This document shows, piece by piece, positions 43,598 through 53,660 of a stretch of DNA of 64,000 bases (positions are counted from its first letter, which is position 1; every line of letters starts with the position of its first letter). The stretch spans positions 3,472,001 to 3,536,000 of the forward strand of contig NZ_CP108381.1 of assembly GCF_035956715.1 (NCBI RefSeq). The letters are read 5' to 3'. The notes under the pieces are model-generated. The model did not search any database. It was not told where the DNA came from and saw nothing but the letters and a program-made list of their open reading frames with translations. The position numbers and the translations under genes were made by a program. The DNA comes from Nocardia sp. NBC_01329 (GTDB taxonomy: Bacteria; Actinomycetota; Actinomycetes; Mycobacteriales; Mycobacteriaceae).

Positions 43598-45421
43598 TCA
43601 CGGTGTGACTATCGGGAACTGCGGGTCGGGTGCGTCCAGCAGCCCGATGAACGTATCGAGCAGGCTCCGGTCGCCGGTGATCGTCACACCGTCGAAACCC
43701 TGGCCGCTCACCGCTTTCAGCAGTTGTTCCTTGGTCAGTGTCAGGGTGAGGTCCGCGGACCCGGCAGCGGGGGCGTCCGGTGTCGGCGCGCGATGGGTCA
43801 GCGCGCCGTTGGACAGGGTGATGCGGTGAACGGTGTTCTCGTCGGTGAGTTCCCAGTCCATGGTGAAATCGGTTGCGGCGGCGCGCAGGCCGTCGACCCG
43901 GACCGCGAGCGAGTCGATGATCATGTCCAGCGTCAGCGCGGTCATCATCTCGGGGCTCGCCGAACTGATCGGAGTCGGGGACGGGCCCTTGCGCAGTTCC
44001 TGCGCGCCGGTCAGAAAGAAGTTGCGCCAGGTACCGTTCTCGGCACCGTACCCCAGCTGCTCGTACACCTGAGCCAATTCCTCTTTGGCACCCTCGTGGC
44101 CGGGTTCGGCGAATACGGCGTGGTTGAGCAGGGTCGCCGCGAACCGCAGGTCACCGCTGTCGGCATACTCGCGTGCCTTCGCCACGAGCGCGTCGATCCC
44201 GCCGTAGTCGGCGACGTACCGCTGTGCCAGCGCGACGGGCGGATGCTCCCACAGATGCGCCGGATTACCGTCGTACCAGCCCATATACCGCTGATATATC
44301 GCCTTGACGTTGTGACTGGTGGAGCCGTAGTAGCCGCGGTTGGCCCAGATCTTGTCGAGCGCGGGCGGGAACTCGAACCGTTCGGCGATCTCCGGCCCGG
44401 TGTATCCCTCATTGGTCAGGCGCAGCGTCTGATCGTGGAGATAGGCGTACATATCGCGCTGGTTCGCCAGCCACGTCGTCCAGTTCTCCCGGCCCCAAGT
44501 GGGCCAGTGGTGCGAAGCGAACGCCACATCGGCCTTGTCGCCGAAGCGGGCGATGGCCTCGTCGAGATACTGTGCCCAGACCCGGGAGTCGCGGACCACC
44601 GCACCGCGCAGGGTCAGCACATTGTGCATGTTGTGGGTCGCGTTCTCGGCCATGCACAGTGCGCGGTGGTCGGGAAACAGGAAGTTCATCTCGGCCGGGG
44701 CTTCGGTACCGGGGGTGAGCTGGAAGACCATCCGGACGCCGTCGATTTCCTCTTCCTGCCCGGTATGGGTGATGTCGACAGTCGGCGGGACCAACGTGAT
44801 GGTCCCGGTGGAGGTCGTCATCCCCAGCCCGGCACCGATCTGACCGTCGGGCGCCTTCGGGAGGACTGCCCCGTACATGTACACCGCCCGCCGGTTCATG
44901 GCATTGCCCGCGTAGACGTTCTCGCTCACCGCGTGTTCCAGGAATCCGGCCGGAGCCAGGATCGGCACCGGCGGATGCCCCTCCGGAACCACCGCCCGCG
45001 AGCCCGCGAAATGGTCCGCGTGCGAATGGGTGTAGATCATGCCGGTGACCGGACGATCGCCACGCTGTGCCCGGTACAGTGCCAGACCCGCGGTAGCTGT
45101 CTCCACCGACAGCAGCGGGTCGATCACGATAACGCCTTCCCGCCCCTCGACCAGCGTCATGTTCGACAGATCCAGATTGCGTATCTGGTAGATACCCTCG
45201 GTGACCTGGAACAGGCCCTGTCTGCTGCAGAGCTGTCCCTGCCGCCACAGGCTGGGATTCGCGGTGTCCGGGCAGTCGCCGTCGAGGAATTCGTAGGCGC
45301 CGATGTCGTAGACCACCCGGCCGTCGCCGGCCGTGACCACCGGCGGGTCGAGTTCGGCCATGAATCCGCGCGTCGCATTGCCGAAGTCGGCGGTGTCGTC
45401 GAAGTCCAACTGCCCGGTCAT
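43598..45421 (-). CDS. Alkyl sulfatase (SdsA1-type metallo-beta-lactamase fold)
   Basis: 607 residues. The binuclear zinc motif THSHADHFAGS is present, with the further ligands in AENATHNMHN and FASHHWPTWG. A central dimerisation helical domain and a C-terminal SCP2-like domain (last ~125 residues) follow, as in SdsA1. It cleaves sulfate from alkyl sulfates such as detergents. ATG 45421 is chosen because GAGGT precedes it and the upstream frame lacks homology; no signal peptide is seen, so it appears cytoplasmic. Confidence 0.9.
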   Translation of the reverse strand: MTGQLDFDDTADFGNATRGFMAELDPPVVTAGDGRVVYDIGAYEFLDGDCPDTANPSLWRQGQLCSRQGLFQVTEGIYQIRNLDLSNMTLVEGREGVIVIDPLLSVETATAGLALYRAQRGDRPVTGMIYTHSHADHFAGSRAVVPEGHPPVPILAPAGFLEHAVSENVYAGNAMNRRAVYMYGAVLPKAPDGQIGAGLGMTTSTGTITLVPPTVDITHTGQEEEIDGVRMVFQLTPGTEAPAEMNFLFPDHRALCMAENATHNMHNVLTLRGAVVRDSRVWAQYLDEAIARFGDKADVAFASHHWPTWGRENWTTWLANQRDMYAYLHDQTLRLTNEGYTGPEIAERFEFPPALDKIWANRGYYGSTSHNVKAIYQRYMGWYDGNPAHLWEHPPVALAQRYVADYGGIDALVAKAREYADSGDLRFAATLLNHAVFAEPGHEGAKEELAQVYEQLGYGAENGTWRNFFLTGAQELRKGPSPTPISSASPEMMTALTLDMIIDSLAVRVDGLRAAATDFTMDWELTDENTVHRITLSNGALTHRAPTPDAPAAGSADLTLTLTKEQLLKAVSGQGFDGVTITGDRSLLDTFIGLLDAPDPQFPIVTP

Positions 45422-45701
45422 CGTTACCTCGCGATCTGTCGGCCGACTTTCGGTTCCCGGTGCGGGCGATCGCTCGCCGCCGCTCGGCCGATCGCGCGCG
45501 TACGAGTCGCGGTTTCGGCACACCGGCGTCGTCCACGCTAGGTACCGTGAGGACCGGCTGTATCACCTGCGGCGGGTGAACCTCCTCCTTGTCGCCCCGC
45601 CCGCCGGACCCACCACATGTCCTCCGGGCACGCCCGCGACCGCACAGCTCATCCTCAGCGGGTGATGCCCCGGACCGGCCCGCGCTGAAGACTGCACAGT
45701 G

Positions 45702-45734
45702 TTCCGACCACTGCGACATTCCGACCACTGCGAC
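45702..45734 (+). repeat. Tandem 17-bp repeat upstream of the LapA-like gene
   Basis: TTCCGACCACTGCGAC occurs twice (45702-45717 and 45719-45734) with a 1-bp spacer, 17 bp before the start codon. The rest of the 329-bp intergenic region (45422-45750) shows no gene. Confidence 0.5.
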
Positions 45735-45750
45735 CTCCCGGAGGACCGCG

Positions 45751-45981
45751 ATGACCGAACGCGCACCCAAGCCGTCACTGCTGTCCCGGATCACGATGTA
45801 CCAGTGGCTGGCGCTCGCCCTGACCGTCGTCGCCGTGATCTTCATCGTCGAGAACCGCGACCATGTGGAGATCCGGTTCCTACCTGTCACAGTGAGCTCA
45901 CCGATGTGGCTGATCCTGCTGATCATGTTCCTGATCGGTCTGGTGGCCGGTCTGCTGCTCGGTCGGCGATCCCGCCGCTGA
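45751..45981 (+). CDS. LapA-domain (DUF1049) small membrane protein
   Basis: 76 residues with two hydrophobic helices: WLALALTVVAVIFIVENRDHVEIRFLPV and LILLIMFLIGLVAGLLLGRRSRR. The ENRDxVEIRFLP motif marks the LapA domain, linked in E. coli to lipopolysaccharide assembly and here probably general envelope function. GGAGGA (45740-45745) is 5 nt before ATG 45751. Confidence 0.82.
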   Translation: MTERAPKPSLLSRITMYQWLALALTVVAVIFIVENRDHVEIRFLPVTVSSPMWLILLIMFLIGLVAGLLLGRRSRR

Positions 45982-46072
45982 TTCGGCGAACTCCCGCACC
46001 CGGCAGGTGATCGCACGGCCGGGCACCGATCAGGTGGTGCTGCCGGCGGCGGGCCCGTCCGGTCGTGTCGCG

Positions 46073-47797
46073 TCATCCGGTGCGGATCGCGGCCGCGATC
46101 GTGGGATACACCCCGATCCGGTTGCTGCCGAACTCGGCTGCCTCGAGTTCGTCACCGAATTGCCCGATGGACCGCGCGATACGGAAATCGATACGGCGGC
46201 GGGCGAGGGAGTCGCGCAAGTCGACGAGCATGGTCGCGGCGGTGACGTCGATGGCGGGTGAGGTCTCGGCATCCAGGACCACGAGCCGGGTTCGCTCCGT
46301 GCACTCCTGCTCGATTCGATGCCGAACATGGTCGGCGTTCACAAAGTACAGCCCCGATTCCACCCGCACCACGAGTAGGTCCGGGCTCCGGGTGAGCCCG
46401 GAATGCCGGGATACATCCAGCCACAGCGACCCCTGCGGTGCCAGCGTCGCGATATGTGGCTGCGAGGTCCGGTACACCAGCAGCACCATCGAGATACCGA
46501 TTCCGATGAGCAGACCGGGCAGAGTATCGAAGAAGAGCACCCCGAGCATCGCCGCCACCGCCGCGATGAAGTCGGCCCGCGCCGCCCGACCGTAGATCCC
46601 GCCCAGCCATTCGGTCCAGACCCGGTACAGCCGGCGCAGCGCCGCGATATCGACCAGTTCGATCACGGCGGCGATCACCACCGCGGCCAGCGTCGCCTCG
46701 GGCAACTGTTCGAACAGCCCGGTGAGGAACAGCAGGGTGAGCACCGTGAGTACAGCAACCACCAGACCGCTCACCTGGCTCTTCGCCCCGGCCGACCCGT
46801 TCACCGCGGTTTTGGAGAGGCTGCCGTTGACCACCATTCCGGAGAAGACGCCCGACCCCAGATTCGCCGCGCCCAGACCCAGCAGCTCACGGTTGGGGTC
46901 CACCTCGTAACCGGCCTTGGCCGCATAGGTTTTGGCGGCGCCCAACCCTTCGGCGAATCCGATCAGCAGCACACCCACACCCGGCCCGAGCAGGTCGAGG
47001 TAGTCGCCGGGCGTCACGCCATCGGGTAGTCCGGGCGCGGGCAGACCCGAGTCGATGGTGCCGACGATCTCGACGCCCTTGTCGTCCAGGTCGAGCAGGG
47101 TCACGGCCAGGATCCCGGCCAGTACGGCGAGCAGCGAACCGGGAACCAGCGGCAGCCAGCGCTTCACACCGAGCACGAGTGCCAGGCTCAGCCCGCCGAT
47201 CAGCAGCGTCCGCCCGTCGATATCACCGAGGTGGGTCAGCACACCCCAGGTCTGGTCGAAGAAATCACCGTCGTGTTTCTCGATACCGAGCAGCTTTGGC
47301 ACCTGGCCGATAATGATGACCAGCGCCAATCCGATGATGAAGCCCTTCAGTACCGGCTCGGAGACGAACGACGCGACGAACCCGAGGCGCAGCAGTCCGG
47401 CCAGTAGTCCCACCACTCCGGTGGCGATCGCCAGCGCGGTGGTGAGCGCCAGGTAGCTGCCGCCGTCGGCGCCGGCCAGCGGGGCGATCAACGCGGCGGA
47501 CAGCGCGGCCGTCGCAGACATGGGCCCGACGACCAGGTGCCGGGAACTGCCGGCGAGGGCGTACAGGATCAGCGACGGGACCGCGGCGTAGAGCCCGATC
47601 ACCGGCGGCACCCCGGCGATCGTCGCGTAGGCCAGGGCTTCCGGTACCAGCACCGCCCAGACGGTGAGACCCGCGACCAGATCGGCCCGGATCCATACGC
47701 GCCGATACCCGTGCAGGGAGGGGAACAGCGCGCCACCCAGTGAACGGGCGAGGCCGGAACGCCCGGCCCTCGGATTCGCCGCGCCCGAATCGGTCAC
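46073..47797 (-). CDS. SulP-family anion transporter with STAS domain
   Basis: 574 residues. The membrane part has the SulP signature PVIGLYAAVPSLILYALAGSSRHLVVGPMS and 10-14 helices; the C-terminal STAS domain spans about residues 450-560. These proteins move sulfate, bicarbonate or other anions. GTG 47797 overlaps the stop of the upstream GAP-family gene by 4 bp, so the two are coupled. Substrate not determinable. Confidence 0.87.
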   Translation of the reverse strand: MTDSGAANPRAGRSGLARSLGGALFPSLHGYRRVWIRADLVAGLTVWAVLVPEALAYATIAGVPPVIGLYAAVPSLILYALAGSSRHLVVGPMSATAALSAALIAPLAGADGGSYLALTTALAIATGVVGLLAGLLRLGFVASFVSEPVLKGFIIGLALVIIIGQVPKLLGIEKHDGDFFDQTWGVLTHLGDIDGRTLLIGGLSLALVLGVKRWLPLVPGSLLAVLAGILAVTLLDLDDKGVEIVGTIDSGLPAPGLPDGVTPGDYLDLLGPGVGVLLIGFAEGLGAAKTYAAKAGYEVDPNRELLGLGAANLGSGVFSGMVVNGSLSKTAVNGSAGAKSQVSGLVVAVLTVLTLLFLTGLFEQLPEATLAAVVIAAVIELVDIAALRRLYRVWTEWLGGIYGRAARADFIAAVAAMLGVLFFDTLPGLLIGIGISMVLLVYRTSQPHIATLAPQGSLWLDVSRHSGLTRSPDLLVVRVESGLYFVNADHVRHRIEQECTERTRLVVLDAETSPAIDVTAATMLVDLRDSLARRRIDFRIARSIGQFGDELEAAEFGSNRIGVYPTIAAAIRTG

Positions 47798-48453
47798 AGG
47801 CTACCGATCCCCTTGCCGAGGACGACCGCGCCCATCACCAGCAGCACGATCGCCATCACGACATGGTTGTTCGCCTCCAGCCAGCCCCGGGCGCGTTCGA
47901 GGCCACCGCGCAATCGGTCGGCCGCGACGGCATAACCGATGACCACGCCGAGCACACTGGCCGCGGCGAGAACCGTGAACACGGCGACCGCGACGATCTG
48001 CGCGCCGACCCCGACTCCGCTCGCGCCCACCGCCACCCCCGCCGAGACACACAACAGCAGGTTCTTCGGATTCACCGCCGCGAGTGTGGCCCCCAGGAGA
48101 GCGGCTCTACCGGTGGTCAGCGAATCGATACCGCGCATCCAACCCGGTTCGGCGGTATCGGCGCGGTGTCGCCACTGTGTGTAGGCGACCGCCAGCAGCA
48201 GCAGGCCCAGCACGATTTTGATCCACGCCGCGGCAGCTCCGGGTCGGGAGTCCGCGGACAGGCCGAGCGCGGCGGCCAGTACGGCGAACACCGCGGTCAC
48301 CGCGACGATTCCTCCGGTCCACCCCGCGGCGAAACCGCCGGCGGCCGCGGACGCGTTCTTCGACAGGATCATCAGAATCGCAGCCACCAGCGGAATCGGT
48401 GAGATCGAAACCCCCACCGCCAGGGGAAGCAGATCGCCGAGCACTGTGCCCAT
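47794..48453 (-). CDS. GAP-family (Sap/LysE-like) membrane protein
   Basis: 219 residues with six helices; the start GDLLPLAVGVSISPIPLVAAILML-like region and AAVNPKNLLL are characteristic of the mycobacterial GAP family, which includes a protein needed to export glycopeptidolipid. A TAGCGT box 6 nt before the ATG suggests a leaderless transcript, and no ribosome site is seen. Coupled to the SulP gene. Confidence 0.78.
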   Translation of the reverse strand: MGTVLGDLLPLAVGVSISPIPLVAAILMILSKNASAAAGGFAAGWTGGIVAVTAVFAVLAAALGLSADSRPGAAAAWIKIVLGLLLLAVAYTQWRHRADTAEPGWMRGIDSLTTGRAALLGATLAAVNPKNLLLCVSAGVAVGASGVGVGAQIVAVAVFTVLAAASVLGVVIGYAVAADRLRGGLERARGWLEANNHVVMAIVLLVMGAVVLGKGIGSL

Positions 48454-48653
48454 AGCGCCACGCTAAGCCGAGGTCGCCGGGTATTTCGTCATACGCGGCG
48501 GGTGAACACCGTCGTCGCGGATCGTCGGCCGAACCCGCGGCGGAGCTTCACCTGGGGTCGGACGCGCGGCGGCGAGCACCCCGGCAACCGTCGAGCCGGG
48601 GTACTCGCCGCCCGGTACGCGAGACCGGTCGGCGCCGGTATCGCGCGCCCGCC

Positions 48654-49082
48654 TCAGGTCTGTGGCCGCCAGGTGGCGATCGCCCAGATCACGACGATGT
48701 TCAGCGCGATGATCAAGATCGACCACCACGGGTAGTAGGGCAGCCACAGGAAATTCGCGAGAATCGACAGCGCCGCGATACCGATCGCCACGCCGCGACC
48801 CCACGAAGTGCCCGTCATCAGCCCGAGCGCGCTGACGATCAACAGGGCGCCGAGCACGATATGGATCCAGCCCCAGGTGGTGATATCGAACTCGTAGACG
48901 TAGTCGACACCGACGACGAACAGTTCGTCCTCGGCAACAGCGGCGATCCCTTCCAGGACCGACAGCACGCCGACTGTCAGCAGCAGAATCGCGGCGGCGA
49001 TGGAGGTGCCGGCGGCGACCCCCTGCCGTACCGGGGCGCGACCACGGGAGGTGCTCGCCATCGGTTCGGGTGCGGTTGTCAT
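48654..49082 (-). CDS. DUF7144-type four-helix membrane protein
   Basis: 142 residues: short polar N-terminus, four helices, motif TWGWIHIVLGALLIVSAL and WLPYYPWWSI, typical of a widespread actinobacterial family of unknown function. The start ATG 49082 has AAGGAG 6 nt upstream. The 200 bp after its stop (48454-48653) contain no recognisable gene. Confidence 0.78.
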   Translation of the reverse strand: MTTAPEPMASTSRGRAPVRQGVAAGTSIAAAILLLTVGVLSVLEGIAAVAEDELFVVGVDYVYEFDITTWGWIHIVLGALLIVSALGLMTGTSWGRGVAIGIAALSILANFLWLPYYPWWSILIIALNIVVIWAIATWRPQT

Positions 49083-49165
49083 CTCCACTCCTTCCGAGCG
49101 CAGGTGTGCGTCGACTCTGGCCCGGCCGCGGCCGGGCCGCCTCACCCGTCCGGGGTGAACCGGGT

Positions 49166-50317
49166 TCAGCCTGCCGGGTCGGGGGTGGCGGTCTCTTCGT
49201 CCGGTTCGTCGTCGGGCGGCCGATCACTGATCAGTACACCCATCCAGCGGGTCGACGGATCGATGTCGAACAGCAGCGCCTTGGCCAGCAGGGTGAGCGG
49301 TATGGCCAGCAGGGCGCCCAGCGCGCCCAGCACCCAGGACCAGAAGACCAGGGAGAGGAAGGTGACCGTGACGCTCAACCCGACCGCGTCCCCGACATAC
49401 TTCGGCTGGATCACCGATTGCACCACCACGTTGAACACGCAGTACAGCACGATCACCCACACCATCTTCATCCAGCCGCCGTCGAGCAGGGCCAGCAGCG
49501 CGGGTGGGATCAACCCGATCACGAATCCGATGTTCGGGATGTAGTTGGTGATGAACGACAGCAGTCCCCACAGGATCGGGAACGGAACCGCCAGCATCCA
49601 GAGCGCGACACCGTCGAGCACCGCCACGATGAGCCCGAAAACGGTGGAGACGATCAGGTATTTGCGGGTACCTGCGGCGAAGGTGCTCAGCGCGTGCGAG
49701 ATATCGGGACGCATTCGCCCCACCACACTCATCCGGCGGCCGATGGTCATCCCGTCGAAGGCCATGAAGAGCAGCAGGGCCAGCACGAACAGTAGATTCG
49801 AGAAGATGCCGGCGAGTCCGCGCAACGCGGATTCCAGCATCCCGACCAGCTCACCGTAATCGAAGCCGCTCAGCGCCTGTTCTATCCGGTTCTGATCCAC
49901 GTTCAGTTGTTCCAGCAGCGAGCGGACCTGATCGAACAGTGAAGAGAACTGATCGGAATAGTCCGGTAGCGCGGTCGCCAGCTGGGCGGCCGATAGCGCC
50001 ATCGCGGCGACCAGGCCGAGCAGCACCAGATAGACCACCACCAGCGCCGCGAGCATTCCCAGCCAGGCGGGACGGCCGCGCCGCTGGAGCCGGTTCTGGA
50101 TGGGCTGCGCCGCGATAGCGAACATCAGCGCCAGGAACACCGGGCCGAGCACACCGGAGAAAGCCCTCGCCCCGGTGATGGCCACGACCGTGGCCGCCGC
50201 GACCAGTAGCACGATCAGACCGCGAGGGATCGCCCATTGCGCCGGGACAGCATCTTCCGGTGCCGTCCCGGCGCGCTTCGACGCGGCGTCGTCCGCACCG
50301 TCGGACGGTGCGGTCAC
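49166..50317 (-). CDS. AI-2E family transporter (PerM/TqsA-like)
   Basis: 383 residues, about eight helices. The family motif PILWGLLSFITNYIPNIGFVIG and PKYVGDAVGLS are clear. It may export small signals or ions; in actinobacteria the role is unproven. GTG 50317 overlaps the stop of the SHOCT gene by 4 bp. Confidence 0.88.
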   Translation of the reverse strand: MTAPSDGADDAASKRAGTAPEDAVPAQWAIPRGLIVLLVAAATVVAITGARAFSGVLGPVFLALMFAIAAQPIQNRLQRRGRPAWLGMLAALVVVYLVLLGLVAAMALSAAQLATALPDYSDQFSSLFDQVRSLLEQLNVDQNRIEQALSGFDYGELVGMLESALRGLAGIFSNLLFVLALLLFMAFDGMTIGRRMSVVGRMRPDISHALSTFAAGTRKYLIVSTVFGLIVAVLDGVALWMLAVPFPILWGLLSFITNYIPNIGFVIGLIPPALLALLDGGWMKMVWVIVLYCVFNVVVQSVIQPKYVGDAVGLSVTVTFLSLVFWSWVLGALGALLAIPLTLLAKALLFDIDPSTRWMGVLISDRPPDDEPDEETATPDPAG

Positions 50318-50688
50318 GACATGGCCTTGGCCTTGAGCCGCTCGAATTCGGACTCGGTGATGGTGCCTTCGGCGAGCAGCCGTTTCGCGTCGGCGATCTG
50401 GGCGGCCGGATTGGTCCCGGCGGTGTGCTGGATGTACTTCTTCTGCGCCGCCTCGACCTGCTCGGCCTCGGCGGCCGAGCGTTCGGTCATCCCCCGGCCG
50501 CGCACGATCAGGTACACCAGCGAGGCCAGCAGCGGCAGCACGATCAGCAGCACCACCCAGATCGCCTTGACCCAGCCCGAGGTCTGCTTGTCCCGGAACA
50601 GATCACCGAGGATGTAGAAGAGCAGCAGCAGATAGGCGATGAACGCGAAACTCACGATAACCAGCCAGAGCGCTTCCCAGAAGGACAT
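50314..50688 (-). CDS. SHOCT-domain membrane protein with PLDc_N region
   Basis: 124 residues. Two helices form a PLDc_N-like region (WVKAIWVVLLIVLPLLASLVYLIVRG), then a polar linker and a C-terminal SHOCT helix pair (AQIADAKRLLAEGTITESEFERLKAKAM). Common next to stress and envelope genes; function unknown. GAGGTGG lies before the ATG at 50688. Confidence 0.85.
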   Translation of the reverse strand: MSFWEALWLVIVSFAFIAYLLLLFYILGDLFRDKQTSGWVKAIWVVLLIVLPLLASLVYLIVRGRGMTERSAAEAEQVEAAQKKYIQHTAGTNPAAQIADAKRLLAEGTITESEFERLKAKAMS

Positions 50689-50853
50689 GGCCCACCTCGT
50701 TCACATCGGGTACAGGGGTCCCCGGGTTCCGGCGACACTTGCACGCTATGGCCGACGCGGGGCCGCGCGGCTCACCCGATGCGGATGATTTCGACCGGAT
50801 ACGCCCTGGTAACAGGTTGGTTCACGACCGGCTGAGAGCCCTCGCGGCTCCGG

Positions 50854-50859
50854 TAGGCT
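50854..50859 (+). promoter_or_regulatory. -10-like TAGGCT before the LuxR regulator
   Basis: TANNNT box about 52 bp before GTG 50911; a start near 50867 would leave a leader of about 45 nt carrying the GGGAGG ribosome site. Confidence 0.35.
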
Positions 50860-50910
50860 GCGGCCGAGTGCGTGCTTGTGCTGCTTCGGACGACGTCTTC
50901 GGGAGGCACC

Positions 50911-53541
50911 GTGACCACTTCGCCGACACTGGATCTGACAGGTCGCTCCGTACCGCGAACCCGGGCCCGATCACCCATCCCGGTGTTCCCCTTCACGCCC
51001 GTGTCACGGCCACGATTGCATTCGATGTTGGATGCGGTGGTCGACAGCGGCAACGGTGGCGTCCTGCTGATCTGTGGCGCGGTGGGAATCGGCAAAACGG
51101 TGGCCGTGGCGGAGTGGGCCGGGCGGCAGGCGCCGCGCACACATCACGACACGCGGGTCGCCTGGGTCACGATCCGCGATCAGACTTCGCTGTGGCCGGA
51201 GCTGCGGTCGTGCCTGGGCAGTTCCGGACCGGGCACCGGACAGCCGGCCGCCGGAGTCGGGGAGGCCGAGGCGGTGATCGCCGCGCTCGCCGACGATTCC
51301 ACGCCGACGGTGCTGGTCCTCGACGACGCCCATCTGATCACCGACCCGCTCGCACTGGCCGGACTCGAATATTTCCTGCAGTATGCCCCGCCGACGGTGA
51401 CGACAGTGCTGTGCGCGCGGTTCGAGCCGCCGATCCGCTGGCATCTGCTGGAACTGCATTCCCGGCTCACCCGGTGGAGTGCTCCCGATCTGGCGCTCGT
51501 ACCGGAGGAGGCCGCCGGGCTGTGCGCGGAGCACGACTGCGATCTCGACCAGCACTCGCTGCGGACCCTGATGTCGCTCACCGAGGGCTGGGCCGCGCTG
51601 GTCCGGATCGCCGCGATCTACCTCGCCGCCCACGACGGTGACCATCGCGACGCCCTCACCGCGCTGGCGCGGCCGCCACACGCCTTCACCGACCTGCTGG
51701 TGGGCGAACTCATCGATACGCTCTCGCCGGCGTTGCGCCAATTCCTGACCTGCACCAGCATCCCGGAGGAGTTCACCGAGGAACTCGCCGACGCCATGGT
51801 CGGCAGCGGTTCGGCGCATCGGCTCTACGAACTCGACCGGATCAATTTCCCGATGACCTCGACGACCCGCGGCGGCAAGGTCTGGCACACCTACCATCCG
51901 ATGCTGCGCGCCTACTTCCTCGCCGAGGCGAACCGGCTCGGCGCGGATCTGTGCGCGGATCTGCGGCTGCGGGCCGCGCGGCAGCTGATGTCGGCCGGCG
52001 AGCTGCGAGCCGCGCTTCCGCATCTGCTCACGGTGGCCGATCATCGGCCGCTGGCAGGTTTTCTGGCCGAGCACGCGCTGGCCCTGGTGTTCGCCGGCGA
52101 CGGCGAGGCGCTGTTCGACGCGCTGGCGGAGACGGCGCCGGATGTACTGGCCGACCCGTATCTGCGGTTGCTGCAGGTCACCGACGCGCTGCTGCACGGT
52201 GACAGCGGTTCGGCGCAGGCATACCGGGACACTGCCCGCCTGCTCGCCGACGACGACCCACACTCACTGGCGGGCCCGTACCGGCTCGAGGCGCTCACCA
52301 CTGCGGTGGACGCGGAACTCGCGGTGGCCACGGGCAGTGCCGCGGAGGCAGGTACGTTCCCGGACCGGATGCCGCCCGCCGACCGGCCGGATCTCGACGG
52401 CTATCTCGCGGTGACCACCGGAACGGCCCTGGCGTTGCGCGGTGAACTGGCCCGCGGCGAGGAACGATTACGGATCGCGCTGACCCGCACCCGGTCCCGC
52501 TGCCATCCCCGGCTCCGGCTGATCGCGGTGACCCGGCTCGCGGTCACCGCGGGGCTGGCCGGATCGATCACGACCATGCGCCAGCGCGCCGAACGGGCCT
52601 GCGCCATCGCCCGCGACCACGATCTGCTGGACCTCCCGGAAACCGTGCACGCCACCGCGCTGGAGGCCTACGGCGCCTATCTGCAGGGCACCGAACCGCA
52701 ACCCGGGCATATCCGGATCCTGTGCGCCGAGCACATCCGCCGCGACGGAACACCGGGCCCGGTGGCGGGTTGGCTACCGCATGTGGTGGGCAGTCTGCTG
52801 GACTGCCATCATTCGGCCGACCGGGGTGCGGCCGCGGAACGGCTGCGGCGCAGTATCGGCCGGCTTCTCGACGCCGACCCGCCGCCCGCGCTGAGCGGCG
52901 GCCTGCTCAGTTCCGCGGTATGGGCACTGCTGAGCGCGGGCGAAAACGTCACTGCGCAGCAGCTGACCGAGCGGGCCCGCACGGTGCTGGGCCGCACCCC
53001 GGATACGGTGCTGTCCGGCGCCGCGCTGACGGCGGTCACGGGCAACCATCACGGGGTGGTTCTCCAGGTCGAACCCCTGTTGACGGCGACCCCGGGGTTG
53101 CATCCGGTCACCCAGTTGACCGGCTGGCTGCTCTTCGCCCGGGCCCACCACCAGCTCGGAAACGACACCAAGACCCGCGAAGCGGTCGACAACGGGCTGT
53201 GCATCGCCGCCACGCACCGGATCGCCCGTCCGTTCTTCGATGTTCCGGGCACCGTCGAACTACTCGACTACTACGCGGGATGTTTCGGTCACCGCAGCGC
53301 GTTCGCCGATACGGTCCGGGCCGGACATCAGCGCCGGCGGGTCGACCATCCCGCGCTGACCGCGACCGAACTGACCATCCTGCGCCAGCTCCCCTCGGGC
53401 CGCACCACTCAGCACATCGCCGACGATCTCGGCGTTTCCATCAACACCGTGAAAACCCATATGCGCGGGATCTACGCCAAACTCGGCACCGGCTCCCGGA
53501 TGGAGGCCCTGCAGGAGGCGCGCCGCACCGGTCTGCTCTGA
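50911..53541 (+). CDS. Large ATP-binding LuxR-family regulator (MalT/LAL-like)
   Basis: 876 residues. N-terminal STAND-type ATPase with Walker A CGAVGIGKTVAVA and Walker B TVLVLDDAHLI, a helical repeat middle region (TPR-like, about 400-800), and a C-terminal LuxR HTH (LTATELTILRQLPSGRTTQHIADDL, then INTVKTHMRGIYAKL). GTG 50911 has GGGAGG 4 nt upstream; GTG 50872 is an alternative. Such proteins are activators gated by a ligand or partner. It diverges from the SHOCT/AI-2E genes and precedes the DUF389 operon, so either may be its target. Confidence 0.87.
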   Translation: MTTSPTLDLTGRSVPRTRARSPIPVFPFTPVSRPRLHSMLDAVVDSGNGGVLLICGAVGIGKTVAVAEWAGRQAPRTHHDTRVAWVTIRDQTSLWPELRSCLGSSGPGTGQPAAGVGEAEAVIAALADDSTPTVLVLDDAHLITDPLALAGLEYFLQYAPPTVTTVLCARFEPPIRWHLLELHSRLTRWSAPDLALVPEEAAGLCAEHDCDLDQHSLRTLMSLTEGWAALVRIAAIYLAAHDGDHRDALTALARPPHAFTDLLVGELIDTLSPALRQFLTCTSIPEEFTEELADAMVGSGSAHRLYELDRINFPMTSTTRGGKVWHTYHPMLRAYFLAEANRLGADLCADLRLRAARQLMSAGELRAALPHLLTVADHRPLAGFLAEHALALVFAGDGEALFDALAETAPDVLADPYLRLLQVTDALLHGDSGSAQAYRDTARLLADDDPHSLAGPYRLEALTTAVDAELAVATGSAAEAGTFPDRMPPADRPDLDGYLAVTTGTALALRGELARGEERLRIALTRTRSRCHPRLRLIAVTRLAVTAGLAGSITTMRQRAERACAIARDHDLLDLPETVHATALEAYGAYLQGTEPQPGHIRILCAEHIRRDGTPGPVAGWLPHVVGSLLDCHHSADRGAAAERLRRSIGRLLDADPPPALSGGLLSSAVWALLSAGENVTAQQLTERARTVLGRTPDTVLSGAALTAVTGNHHGVVLQVEPLLTATPGLHPVTQLTGWLLFARAHHQLGNDTKTREAVDNGLCIAATHRIARPFFDVPGTVELLDYYAGCFGHRSAFADTVRAGHQRRRVDHPALTATELTILRQLPSGRTTQHIADDLGVSINTVKTHMRGIYAKLGTGSRMEALQEARRTGLL

Positions 53542-53574
53542 GGCGGGCGGGCTCGCTTCACCCGGTGCGGAGGA

Positions 53575-53599
53575 TGCGCCGCGCCGCGCTTCCGGCGCA
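53575..53599 (+). terminator. Hairpin after the LuxR regulator
   Basis: TGCGCCG and CGGCGCA arms around an 11-nt loop, 33 bp after the stop. No T-tract. Confidence 0.4.
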
Positions 53600-53660
53600 G
53601 ACTCGAATTCGCCACCACGGCAACGGCCGTCGGAGGGTCCGGACGAGTCAGGAGACGGCG

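Noticed and set aside
43586..45541. A 651-residue plus-strand frame opposite the alkylsulfatase
   Set aside because: Antisense shadow; the minus strand has complete zinc motifs and SCP2-like domain.
50739..51641. A 300-residue frame overlapping the LuxR regulator
   Set aside because: Arg/Gly-rich out-of-frame translation with no family features; the overlapping frame carries intact ATPase and HTH motifs.
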